From: Clostridia bacterium
GTDB lineage: Bacteria > Bacillota_A > Clostridia > Christensenellales > Aristaeellaceae
Assembly (NCBI GenBank): GCA_017397695.1
Contig: JAFQIF010000032.1
Location: 1-6,662 of the forward strand
DNA length: 6,662 nucleotides
Reading direction: 5' to 3'
Within the stretch, counting starts at the first letter, position 1, and every line of letters begins with the position of its first letter. Of this stretch, positions 1 through 6,158 are shown piece by piece. The notes beneath the pieces are model-generated. The model made no database searches, was not told the origin of the DNA, and was given only the letters and a program-made list of their open reading frames with translations. A program made the position numbers and the translations under genes.

Positions 1-153
1 AAGGGCTGCGGCTTTGCGGCGCGCTGCCGTCACTGCATGCAGATCTGCAAGGAGGAGCAGCCGCCTGAGTTTGAGCTGAGCAACGGCCACCTTGCCAGCT
101 GCTGGCTGCTGCATCCGGATTGCCCGAGTGCTGAGGAAAGGGGGGCGAAGTGA
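1..153 (+). CDS. Oligopeptide/dipeptide ABC transporter ATPase, DppD/OppD type (3' end only)
   Basis: Only the last 50 codons and the TGA stop (151-153) are in the window; the ATP-binding core lies to the left. The visible tail begins KGCGFAARCRHC and continues through EEQPP and NGHLASCWL. This matches the C-terminal oligopeptide/dipeptide transporter domain found after the nucleotide-binding domain of DppD, OppD and related ATPases. Four cysteines (visible residues 3, 9, 16 and 34) have the spacing C-x5-C-x6-C-x17-C, and an extra cysteine is at 12. In this family these cysteines are reported to hold an iron-sulfur cluster. The stop overlaps the start of the next gene, a DppF-type ATPase, so the two are expected to be translationally coupled and to form the cytoplasmic ATPase heterodimer of a peptide importer. 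The choice between DppD and OppD, and the exact peptide substrate, cannot be settled from the tail. Confidence 0.88.
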   Translation, partial: KGCGFAARCRHCMQICKEEQPPEFELSNGHLASCWLLHPDCPSAEERGAK

Positions 154-1109
154 TGACGAACGAAGTTCTCGTTCAGGCGAAAGACCTGTGCAAATACTTC
201 AAGATCAGCGGCGGCCGCATGCTGCACGCTGTGGAGGACGTGAACCTCGAGATCCATCGCGGCGAGACCCTCGGCCTGGTCGGCGAGTCCGGCTGCGGCA
301 AGTCCACCCTCGGCCGTACCCTGATGGGTATCTATAAGCCAACCAAGGGCAAGCTGGTTTACGGCGGCAAGGAAATCGACCTGACCAACAAGAAGGAGCG
401 CTTCGCCTTTGCCAAGAAGGCGCAGATCATCTTCCAGGATCCGTACGCCTCCCTGGACCCGCGCATGACCGTCGGCTCCATCATCGCCGAGGGCATGGAG
501 ATCCACGGCATGTACGACGAGAAGAAGCGTCAGGAGCGCGTGGCGGAGCTGCTGGATATCGTCGGCCTCAACCGCGAGCATGCCAACCGCTTCCCGCACG
601 AGTTCTCCGGCGGCCAGCGTCAGCGTATCGGCATTGCCCGCGCGCTGGCAATCGAACCGGAATTCATTGTTTGCGACGAGCCGATCTCCGCGCTGGACGT
701 GTCCATTCAGGCGCAGGTCATCAACCTGCTCCATGAGCTGCAGGAGAAGATGGGCCTGACCTATCTGTTCATCGCGCATGACCTGAACATCGTCAAGTAC
801 ATCTCCGACCGCATCGCGGTCATGTATCTGGGCTCCGTGGTGGAGTTGGCGAGCAGTGACGAGCTCTACGCCAACACGCTGCATCCGTACTCGAAGGCGC
901 TGCTTTCCGCTGTGCCGATTCCGGATCCGGCCAAGGAGGCGCAGAAGCATCGCCAGATCATCGACGGCGACGTGCCCAGCCCGATCAACAAGCCGAAGGG
1001 CTGCGCGTTCTCCAGCCGCTGCCCGCTGGCCTGCGACAAGTGCCGCGAAAGCGCCCCGCAGCTGCGCGAGGCTGCGCCGGGTCACTTCGTTGCCTGCCAT
1101 CTGGTTTAA
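153..1109 (+). CDS. Oligopeptide/dipeptide ABC transporter ATPase, DppF/OppF type
   Basis: This protein of 318 residues is the second cytoplasmic ATPase of a peptide importer; it hydrolyses ATP to drive uptake of di- or oligopeptides through paired membrane subunits. Motifs appear in canonical order: Walker [10 protein letters not shown] at 44-52, Q-loop [10 protein letters not shown] with Gln95, signature FSGGQ at 151-155, Walker B FIVCDE at 171-176, and H-loop His209 in FIAHD. Residues from about 230 form the oligopeptide-transporter C-terminal extension ([16 protein letters not shown], then a cysteine-rich tail with Cys284, Cys290, Cys297 and Cys315, plus Cys294). Length is normal for the family. 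I chose ATG at 153 because AAAGGGGGG (137-145) lies 7 nt upstream; GTG at 150 is possible but only 4 nt away. The start overlaps the upstream ATPase's stop (TGATG), indicating translational coupling. A strong terminator follows, so this is the last gene of its operon. Confidence 0.95.
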   Translation: MTNEVLVQAKDLCKYFKISGGRMLHAVEDVNLEIHRGETLGLVGESGCGKSTLGRTLMGIYKPTKGKLVYGGKEIDLTNKKERFAFAKKAQIIFQDPYASLDPRMTVGSIIAEGMEIHGMYDEKKRQERVAELLDIVGLNREHANRFPHEFSGGQRQRIGIARALAIEPEFIVCDEPISALDVSIQAQVINLLHELQEKMGLTYLFIAHDLNIVKYISDRIAVMYLGSVVELASSDELYANTLHPYSKALLSAVPIPDPAKEAQKHRQIIDGDVPSPINKPKGCAFSSRCPLACDKCRESAPQLREAAPGHFVACHLV

Positions 1110-1123
1110 GAGAAAATTTTCAC

Positions 1124-1160
1124 AAAAAGGGGCTTCCTGCATAACAGGAAGCCCCTTTTT
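1124..1160 (+). terminator. Rho-independent terminator after the peptide-transporter operon
   Basis: A perfect 16-bp inverted repeat has AAAAAGGGGCTTCCTG at 1124-1139 and its exact complement at 1145-1160, with a 5-nt CATAA loop. The right arm ends in TTTTT, so the T-tract is part of the stem and pairs with the upstream A-tract. It begins 14 nt after the stop of the DppF-type gene. The A-tract/T-tract symmetry means it could also act on minus-strand transcripts. Confidence 0.95.
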
Positions 1161-1174
1161 GCATGCATACGGAA

Positions 1175-1199
1175 ATGTATAAATCGGCGAAATATACAT
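1175..1199. repeat. Short inverted repeat in the intergenic region
   Basis: ATGTATA at 1175-1181 is matched by TATACAT at 1193-1199 across an 11-nt spacer. TGCATGCATA at 1160-1169 also matches the complement of TATACATGCA (1193-1202) at 9 of 10 positions. It lies about 110 nt upstream of the promoter, in AT-rich DNA where such matches arise easily. A distal regulator site is possible, but no family can be named. Confidence 0.25.
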
Positions 1200-1292
1200 G
1201 CACACGTGCGATAGAATCAAAAATACTGCATTTCGGAGCATAGAGGGTGAATTGGATTCAACTAACCGTGAAAAAATGCACAACAAAATCGT

Positions 1293-1308
1293 GAAAATTG
1301 CAATTTTC
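1293..1308. promoter_or_regulatory. 16-bp perfect palindrome, candidate operator or upstream promoter element
   Basis: GAAAATTGCAATTTTC is its own reverse complement with no spacer. It ends 4 nt before the proposed -35 hexamer (1312-1317) of the binding-protein promoter. Placement next to the -35 suits a dimeric regulator, either an activator or a repressor, and the A/T-rich arms could also act as an UP element for the RNA polymerase alpha subunit. The half-site resembles the 10-bp palindrome GAAAATTTTC at 1112-1121. No regulator gene is in the window, so its identity is unknown. Confidence 0.5.
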
Positions 1309-1311
1309 CTC

Positions 1312-1340
1312 TTGCGCAGTAAAGCGTTAAATGCTATAAT
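1312..1340 (+). promoter_or_regulatory. Sigma-70-type promoter of the DUF3798 ABC importer operon
   Basis: The -10 is a perfect TATAAT (1335-1340) with an upstream TG (1332-1333), giving the extended -10 motif TGCTATAAT. The -35 is TTGCGC (1312-1317), which keeps only the TTG of the consensus; the spacer is exactly 17 bp. Transcription should start near 1347, giving a leader of about 110 nt before the ATG at 1458. The weak -35 with an extended -10, next to a palindrome, fits a regulated promoter. Confidence 0.75.
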
Positions 1341-1360
1341 CAGACACATCGTTTCCCAAG

Positions 1361-1427
1361 TGCAAAGATATTGCATGAGGAGAGATGTCATCCTTCACCT
1401 TTTCGCGTTCTCTGGCATTGAGAACGC
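1361..1427 (+). promoter_or_regulatory. Structured 5' leader of the importer mRNA (two small hairpins)
   Basis: Two hairpins lie in the predicted leader. TGCAA (1361-1365) pairs with TTGCA (1371-1375) around AGATA. The stronger GCGTTCTC (1405-1412) pairs perfectly over 8 bp with GAGAACGC (1420-1427) around a 7-nt TGGCATT loop. No T-tract follows, so neither is a terminator, and the ribosome binding site at 1446 stays unpaired in this simple fold. They may stabilise the mRNA or bind a regulator. I recognise no known riboswitch consensus here. Confidence 0.4.
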
Positions 1428-1457
1428 TCAAGGAATAATTCATTTGGAGGGAATCCC

Positions 1458-2588
1458 ATGAAGAAGATCCTTTGTCTGGCTCTGGCCCTCGTTCTCTGCC
1501 TGGCTCTGGCCTGCGGCGCTGTTGCCGAGGAGAACTGGAAGATCGCCATCCTGACCGGCACCACCTCTCAGGGTGAGGAAGAAGTCCGCGCGGCTGAGCG
1601 TGCCATCGCCACCTACGGTGCTGACCACATCATCCACGACACCTATCCGGACGCCTTCGCTTCCGAGACCGAGACCACCATTTCCAAGCTCGTTGCTTTC
1701 GCTTCTGATCCGGACGTCAAGGCCGTCGTGATGTGCCAGGCTGTCCCGGGCGCGAAGGCCGGCTTCGACAAGATCCGCGAAATGCGCCCCGACATCCTGC
1801 TGGTTGCCGGCGTGCCGCAGGAGGATCCGAACGTTATCACCGCTGCTGCTGACATCGTGCTCTACTCTGACGAGCCGGGCCAGGGCGACACCATCATCGA
1901 GACCTGCGCCAACTGGGGCGTCGAAGTCTTCGTGCACTACTCCTTCCCGCGCCACCTGGCGATGGAGACCATCGCTGCCCGTAAGGCGCTGTTCGAGTCC
2001 AACTGCGAGGCCCTGGGCATCCAGTATGTCGAGGCCACCGCTCCCGACCCGACCGGCGACGCTGGCACCGCTGGTGCGCAGCAGTTCATCCTTGAGGATG
2101 TGCCGCTGAAGATGGAAGAGTTCGCGGGCAAGAAGGTTGCCTTCTTCTCCACCAACTGCTCCATGCAGGAGCCGCTGCAGACCGCGATCCTGACCCAGCC
2201 GAATGCCTACTATCCGCAGCCGTGCTGCCCGTCTCCGTATCATGCCTTCCCGGCTTCCCTGGGCCTCGAGTCCCTGCAGGTCGGCGGCGATGACACCGAC
2301 GCTCTGAAGCAGATCGCTGCGAAGCTGAAGGAGTATGACGCTGTTGGCCGTTACTCCACCTGGCCGACTCCGGTTAACATGGCCATCATTGACGTCGCCT
2401 GCCAGTATGCTAAGGCTTACATCGACGGCGAAGTCGGCATGAACGACGCGGCGAAGATCGCCGAGCTGTTCGAGGTTGCCGCTCCGGGCGCTGTCCTGGC
2501 GAACTACACCGACGCCAACGGCACCACCTACGACAACTACTACACCATCCTGCTGGGCGCGGTCGACTTCAACGAGTACGCTGAGTAA
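1458..2588 (+). CDS. DUF3798 family extracytoplasmic solute-binding protein of an ABC importer
   Basis: This 376-residue secreted protein is the probable substrate receptor of the importer encoded downstream. Residues 1-23 form a signal peptide (MKK, then a Leu/Ala-rich core, ending AVA), probably cut before Glu24 by signal peptidase I. Cys19 makes a lipoprotein form conceivable, but LALAC is a poor lipobox. From residue 27 the mature protein starts KIAILTGTTSQGEEE, like the first strand and helix of a type I periplasmic-binding fold. Stretches including TYPDAFASETETTIS (62-76), QEDPNV (121-126), SFPRHLAME (162-170) and TAPDPTGDAGTAGAQQFILEDVP (within 194-216) match my memory of DUF3798 proteins. 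That family is functionally uncharacterised but resembles sugar/nucleoside-binding proteins. GGAGGG at 1446-1451 sits 6 nt before the ATG. Arginine codons are only CGC or CGT, which fits high expression. First gene of the operon; substrate unknown. Confidence 0.88.
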   Translation: MKKILCLALALVLCLALACGAVAEENWKIAILTGTTSQGEEEVRAAERAIATYGADHIIHDTYPDAFASETETTISKLVAFASDPDVKAVVMCQAVPGAKAGFDKIREMRPDILLVAGVPQEDPNVITAAADIVLYSDEPGQGDTIIETCANWGVEVFVHYSFPRHLAMETIAARKALFESNCEALGIQYVEATAPDPTGDAGTAGAQQFILEDVPLKMEEFAGKKVAFFSTNCSMQEPLQTAILTQPNAYYPQPCCPSPYHAFPASLGLESLQVGGDDTDALKQIAAKLKEYDAVGRYSTWPTPVNMAIIDVACQYAKAYIDGEVGMNDAAKIAELFEVAAPGAVLANYTDANGTTYDNYYTILLGAVDFNEYAE

Positions 2589-2624
2589 TCCGCAAGCAGC
2601 CTGAATATGGCGTAAAATTGAGCT

Positions 2625-2657
2625 GACCCGCCTCAATCGGTGAGGCGGGTCGCTTTT
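2625..2657 (+). terminator. Intra-operon terminator/attenuator between binding protein and ATPase
   Basis: GACCCGCCTCA (2625-2635) pairs perfectly with TGAGGCGGGTC (2641-2651) around ATCGG, giving an 11-bp GC-rich stem. GC precedes a short TTTT at 2654-2657. The T-run is short and offset by two bases, so termination is probably partial. No promoter is evident between this hairpin and the ATPase start at 2682, so the downstream genes likely depend on read-through. The hairpin would also protect the 3' end of an abundant binding-protein transcript. Confidence 0.8.
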
Positions 2658-2681
2658 CGATTTTCATAAGGAGGAATACAT

Positions 2682-4277
2682 TTGGCCGCGGAGTACATTC
2701 TGGAGATGAAAAACATCACCAAGCGCTACGGCGAGAATACGGTGCTGTCTAACGTCTCCCTCAAAATCCGTCCCGGCGAGATCCATGCGCTGCTGGGCGA
2801 AAACGGCGCAGGCAAGAGCACGCTGATGAACGTGCTTTTCGGCATGCCGGTCATTCATGCGACCGGCGGTTTTGACGGTCAGGTGCTGATCGACGGTCAG
2901 CCCACGACCATTGCATCGCCGCACGACGCGATGCTCAAGGGCATCGGTATGGTCCATCAGGAGTTCATGCTGCTGCCGGGATTCACCATTACGGAAAACA
3001 TCAAACTCAATCGCGAAATTGCGCATTCCAGTCTCCTCTCCCGTATTTTTGGTAAGAATTTGGAAACGCTGGATATGGCCGAAATGTCCAAGGACGCCCG
3101 TCAGGCGCTGGACTCCGTCGGCATGTCCATTGATGAATATACGAAGGTAGCCGGTCTGCCGGTTGGCTACATGCAGTTTGTCGAAATCGCGCGAGAGATC
3201 GACAAGAAGGGTGTGAAGCTGCTGGTGTTTGACGAGCCGACCGCCGTTCTGACCGAGTCTGAGGCGGCTCAGCTGCTCAAGGTGATGAAGTCCATCGCCG
3301 CCAAGGGCATCGCCATCATCTTCATCACCCACCGTCTGGACGAGGTGATTGAGGCGGCTGACGGCGTGACCATCCTGCGCGACGGCAAGTTCGTGTGCGA
3401 TACCCGCACGGCGGATACCGACGTCACCAAGCTGGCCGAGCTGATGATCGGTCGCGCCGGCGAGACCGCGTTTGTTACCGCGGATCCGCGCGAGTTCCCG
3501 GCGGATACCCCGCTGGCGCTCAAGATCCGCCATCTGGCGGTTGATATGCCGGGCGAGCAGGTGAAGGACGTCTCTCTGGATATCCACGAGGGCGAGATCT
3601 TCGGCATTGGCGGCCTGGCGGGCCAGGGCAAGGTTGGCATCCCGAACGGCATCATGGGCATCTATGACGCCGAAGGCGAGGTCGAGCTCTTCGGCCAGCC
3701 GGTTAAGCTCAACGATGCGCATTTTGCGCTCACGAGCGGCATGGCCATGGTTTCCGAGGATCGCCGCGGCGTTGGTCTGCTGCTGGATGAGAGCATCGAG
3801 GACAATATCGTCTTCAATGCCATGCAGGTCAAGGGTGAATTCACCAAATCCTTGCTGGGCGCGAAGCTTAAGGATGCAAAGAAGATCCGCGAGCACGCCA
3901 AGGATATGATCAAGGAGCTGGATATCCGCTGCTTCGGTCCGGTGCAGCATACCGGCACCCTCTCCGGCGGCAACCAGCAGAAGGTCTGCATTGCCCGCGC
4001 GCTGACGATGGGCCCGAAGCTGATCTTCGTTTCCGAGCCGACCCGCGGCATCGACATTGGCGCCAAGAAGCTGGTGCTGGAGACCCTGGTCAAGCTCAAT
4101 CGCGAGCAGGGCATGACCGTCGTCATGGTCTCCTCCGAGCTGATGGAGCTGCGCTCCATCTGCGACCGCATCGCCATCGTTGCTGAGGGCGAAGTGGTCG
4201 ACGTGCTGCCGGTGAACAGCTCCGATGCGGACTTTGGTCTGGCGATGTCGGGCATCAAGCCGGGCACTCAGTCCTGA
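2682..4277 (+). CDS. Tandem-domain ABC importer ATPase, sugar/nucleoside type
   Basis: This 531-residue protein has two nucleotide-binding domains in one chain, the layout of RbsA, MglA and NupO-like ATPases that energise uptake through BPD_transp_2 permeases. Domain 1 (about 6-255) has Walker A GENGAGKST (39-47), Q-loop Gln93, Walker B LLVFDEPT with Asp184 and Glu185, and H-loop His217. Its signature is degraded to LPVGYMQ (159-165). Domain 2 (about 278-510) has a degenerate Walker A (GGLAGQGKVG from 310), an intact signature LSGGNQQK (427-434), Walker B LIFVSEPTRGID with Ser451 replacing Asp, and Ser at the H-loop position (SSELME). One composite ATP site therefore looks consensus and the other degenerate. 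The start is TTG, supported by TAAGGAGG (2667-2674) 7 nt upstream; the next ATG at 2706 would remove the first beta strand. It follows a terminator and lies 15 nt before the first permease. Confidence 0.93.
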   Translation: MAAEYILEMKNITKRYGENTVLSNVSLKIRPGEIHALLGENGAGKSTLMNVLFGMPVIHATGGFDGQVLIDGQPTTIASPHDAMLKGIGMVHQEFMLLPGFTITENIKLNREIAHSSLLSRIFGKNLETLDMAEMSKDARQALDSVGMSIDEYTKVAGLPVGYMQFVEIAREIDKKGVKLLVFDEPTAVLTESEAAQLLKVMKSIAAKGIAIIFITHRLDEVIEAADGVTILRDGKFVCDTRTADTDVTKLAELMIGRAGETAFVTADPREFPADTPLALKIRHLAVDMPGEQVKDVSLDIHEGEIFGIGGLAGQGKVGIPNGIMGIYDAEGEVELFGQPVKLNDAHFALTSGMAMVSEDRRGVGLLLDESIEDNIVFNAMQVKGEFTKSLLGAKLKDAKKIREHAKDMIKELDIRCFGPVQHTGTLSGGNQQKVCIARALTMGPKLIFVSEPTRGIDIGAKKLVLETLVKLNREQGMTVVMVSSELMELRSICDRIAIVAEGEVVDVLPVNSSDADFGLAMSGIKPGTQS

Positions 4278-4292
4278 AAGGAGGCGTAAAGC

Positions 4293-6158
4293 ATGAAAGT
4301 GAATGTGAGTAAGAAGCAGATCTTCGCCTGCGTGCTGATCGTCATCCTGGCCGCTGTGCTGGGCGTTGTGGGCGTGTATGGCCTGTCCAGCCGCAATGCG
4401 GATTCCGGTGTGAAGGTGCTGCAGGACATGCGCCTGCAGGCGATTCTCAATACGGCCGGCACCGGCGCGGTGGATGCGTACGTGGCGGCTGAGAAGCAGG
4501 CGGCAACCAAGGCCGTCCGCGAGGCTGGCGGCGGCATGAAGGAAGTTCGTGCTGCGACTGCGCAAGCGGAAACCGAGGCGCGCGCGAAGGCCGAGGAGCT
4601 CGGTATCGGTGCGGTCGATCTCTCCAGCGTGGATACTGCGGCGCTGGGCGCTGCGCTGAATGTCATGGTTGACGCGCAGCAGGCGTACTACGCCGAGGAG
4701 GCGCGTGCGCAGGCCGAGTATATCGAGCTGAACAAGGATGCCATCACCGTGCAGGAGGATACGGCCGAGATGACCGACGACTCCGGCAGCGAAGCGGCGA
4801 TGGAAGAAACCATCGATATGTCCGGTTTCGTGGCGACCGAGGAGATGAACGCGCTCGCTGCGAAGGTGGATGAGACATATCTGGCCATGTCCGAGGAGAT
4901 CAAGGTGATCTTCCCGGCGCTGACCGACGACATTCTGACCTCCCTGAAGGCGACCATCACGTCCGTGACGGCTGCCGCGAATGATACTTTTGAGAGCCAG
5001 TATGACCGCGCGCAGGCGGCCAGCGGCGCCAATCCGGGCATGTTCGGTGTGGTGCTGCGCCAGGCGCGTACGTTTGCGCTCTCTGCTGTGGGCCTTGTGC
5101 TGCTGGCGCTGGTGGTCTTCTTCTACGGTCCGCTGGTCAAGAAGATGGGCGTACCGCGCCTGATCATCGGTTCCTTCTTCGTGCTGCTGTGCCTGCTGGC
5201 GCTGATTCTGAACCTGTCCCTGTCCAGCCAGCTGGGCAATACGCTGGTGCGTCTGGGCATGAATGGCGTGCTCGTTCTGTCCATGCTGCCGGGCATTCAG
5301 TGCGGCATCAGCCTGAACCTGGGCATGCCCATCGGTATCATCGGCGGCCTGATCGGCGGCCTGCTGTGCATTGAGCTGGGCATGAACGGCTTCGGCGGCT
5401 TCCTGTTTGCCTGCCTGGTCGGCGTTGCGATTTCTGCTGTCACGGGTTATTTCTACGGCTTGCTGCTCAACCGCCTCAAGGGCGACGAGATGAGCGTAAC
5501 GACCTACGTTGGCTTCTCCATCGTCTCCCTCATGTGTATCGGCTGGCTGATGATGCCTTTCCAGAGCCCGATCATGAAGTGGCCGCTTGGCAAGGGCCTG
5601 CGTACCACGATCGGCCTGCAGAGCGCCTACAAGCATGTGCTCAACAACTTCATGTCCTTTAAGCTCTTCGGTGTGACTATTCCGACCGGCCTGCTGCTGT
5701 TCTTTGCGCTGTGCTGCTTCCTGGTGTGGCTGTTCATGCGCTCCAAGACCGGCATCGCCATGAGCGCTGCGGGCGCGAATCCGCGCTTTGCGGCGGCGAC
5801 GGGTATCAACGTCGATAAGATGCGCATCATCGGCACCATGCTCTCTACGATGCTGGCTGCCGTGGGCATCATCGTCTACGGTCAGAGCTACGGCTTCATG
5901 CAGCTGTATCAGGCGCCGCGCCAGATGGGCTTCCTGGCTGCCTCTGCGATCCTGCTGGGCGGCGCGAGCACGTCCCGCGCGAAGATCAGCAATGTCATCA
6001 TCGGTACGTTCCTGTTCCAGGGCGTGCTGACGCTGGGCATGCCGGTTGCCAACGCGCTGATTCCGGGTTCCACGATCTCCGAGACGCTGCGAATCCTGAT
6101 CTCCAACGGTATCATTCTCTATGCGCTCACCAAGTCGGGAGGTGCGTCTCGTGGCTAA
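4293..6158 (+). CDS. ABC importer permease (BPD_transp_2 type) with large extracytoplasmic insertion
   Basis: This 621-residue membrane protein is one half of the predicted transport channel. A lysine-rich N-terminus (MKVNVSKKQ) precedes membrane segment 1 (about 9-30). Residues 31-258 are hydrophilic, alanine-rich and acidic, with long helical or coiled-coil-like stretches (about 60-105 and 182-245), and should lie outside the membrane. Extra membrane segments follow at about 261-280 and 289-309, joined by a basic loop (KKMGVPR). From about 318 the core resembles sugar/nucleoside/branched-chain amino acid permeases, with several more hydrophobic segments. The stretch GANPRFAAATGIN (494-506) is the cytoplasmic coupling motif region. 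Usual permeases of this class are about 300-360 residues, so roughly 275 are additional. AAAGGAGG (4277-4284) lies 8 nt before the ATG. The end overlaps the next permease by 8 nt. The inserted domain resembles nothing I can name. Confidence 0.9.
   Translation: MKVNVSKKQIFACVLIVILAAVLGVVGVYGLSSRNADSGVKVLQDMRLQAILNTAGTGAVDAYVAAEKQAATKAVREAGGGMKEVRAATAQAETEARAKAEELGIGAVDLSSVDTAALGAALNVMVDAQQAYYAEEARAQAEYIELNKDAITVQEDTAEMTDDSGSEAAMEETIDMSGFVATEEMNALAAKVDETYLAMSEEIKVIFPALTDDILTSLKATITSVTAAANDTFESQYDRAQAASGANPGMFGVVLRQARTFALSAVGLVLLALVVFFYGPLVKKMGVPRLIIGSFFVLLCLLALILNLSLSSQLGNTLVRLGMNGVLVLSMLPGIQCGISLNLGMPIGIIGGLIGGLLCIELGMNGFGGFLFACLVGVAISAVTGYFYGLLLNRLKGDEMSVTTYVGFSIVSLMCIGWLMMPFQSPIMKWPLGKGLRTTIGLQSAYKHVLNNFMSFKLFGVTIPTGLLLFFALCCFLVWLFMRSKTGIAMSAAGANPRFAAATGINVDKMRIIGTMLSTMLAAVGIIVYGQSYGFMQLYQAPRQMGFLAASAILLGGASTSRAKISNVIIGTFLFQGVLTLGMPVANALIPGSTISETLRILISNGIILYALTKSGGASRG

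Noticed and set aside
30..1391. Minus-strand open frame of 453 codons opposite the DppF-type ATPase and the intergenic region
   Set aside because: It runs through the terminator and the promoter and is antisense to a canonical ATPase. Its composition is typical of a reverse shadow.
1198..1461. Plus-strand open frame of 87 codons in the intergenic region
   Set aside because: It has no ribosome binding site before its ATG, spans the palindrome, the -35/-10 promoter and the leader hairpins, and overlaps the start of the binding-protein gene. The translation matches nothing I recognise.
1503..1517. Lipoprotein signal with Cys19 as the lipidated residue
   Set aside because: The sequence before Cys19 is A-L-A, whereas lipoboxes favour Leu at -3 and a small residue at -2. 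AVA followed by Glu24 is a better signal peptidase I site. Not fully excluded.
2613..2618. TAAAAT as a -10 for a second promoter driving the ATPase and permeases
   Set aside because: The sequence 17 bp upstream (CCGCAA, 2590-2595) is not a -35, and a transcript from here would start at the terminator hairpin.
1440..2636. Minus-strand open frame of 398 codons opposite the binding-protein gene
   Set aside because: It is a shadow of the DUF3798 gene, whose + strand has a signal peptide, ribosome binding site and promoter. The antisense product has no recognisable domain.
3609..3641. Degenerate Walker A and Walker B in ATPase domain 2 as a sign of gene decay
   Set aside because: The frame is intact over 531 codons and the domain 2 signature is perfect. 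A degenerate second domain is normal in RbsA-type tandem ATPases.
4383..5070. The N-terminal part of the first permease as a separate gene fused by frame error
   Set aside because: The reading frame is continuous with no internal stop or second ribosome binding site. The hydrophobic segments keep a consistent in/out topology through the insertion.
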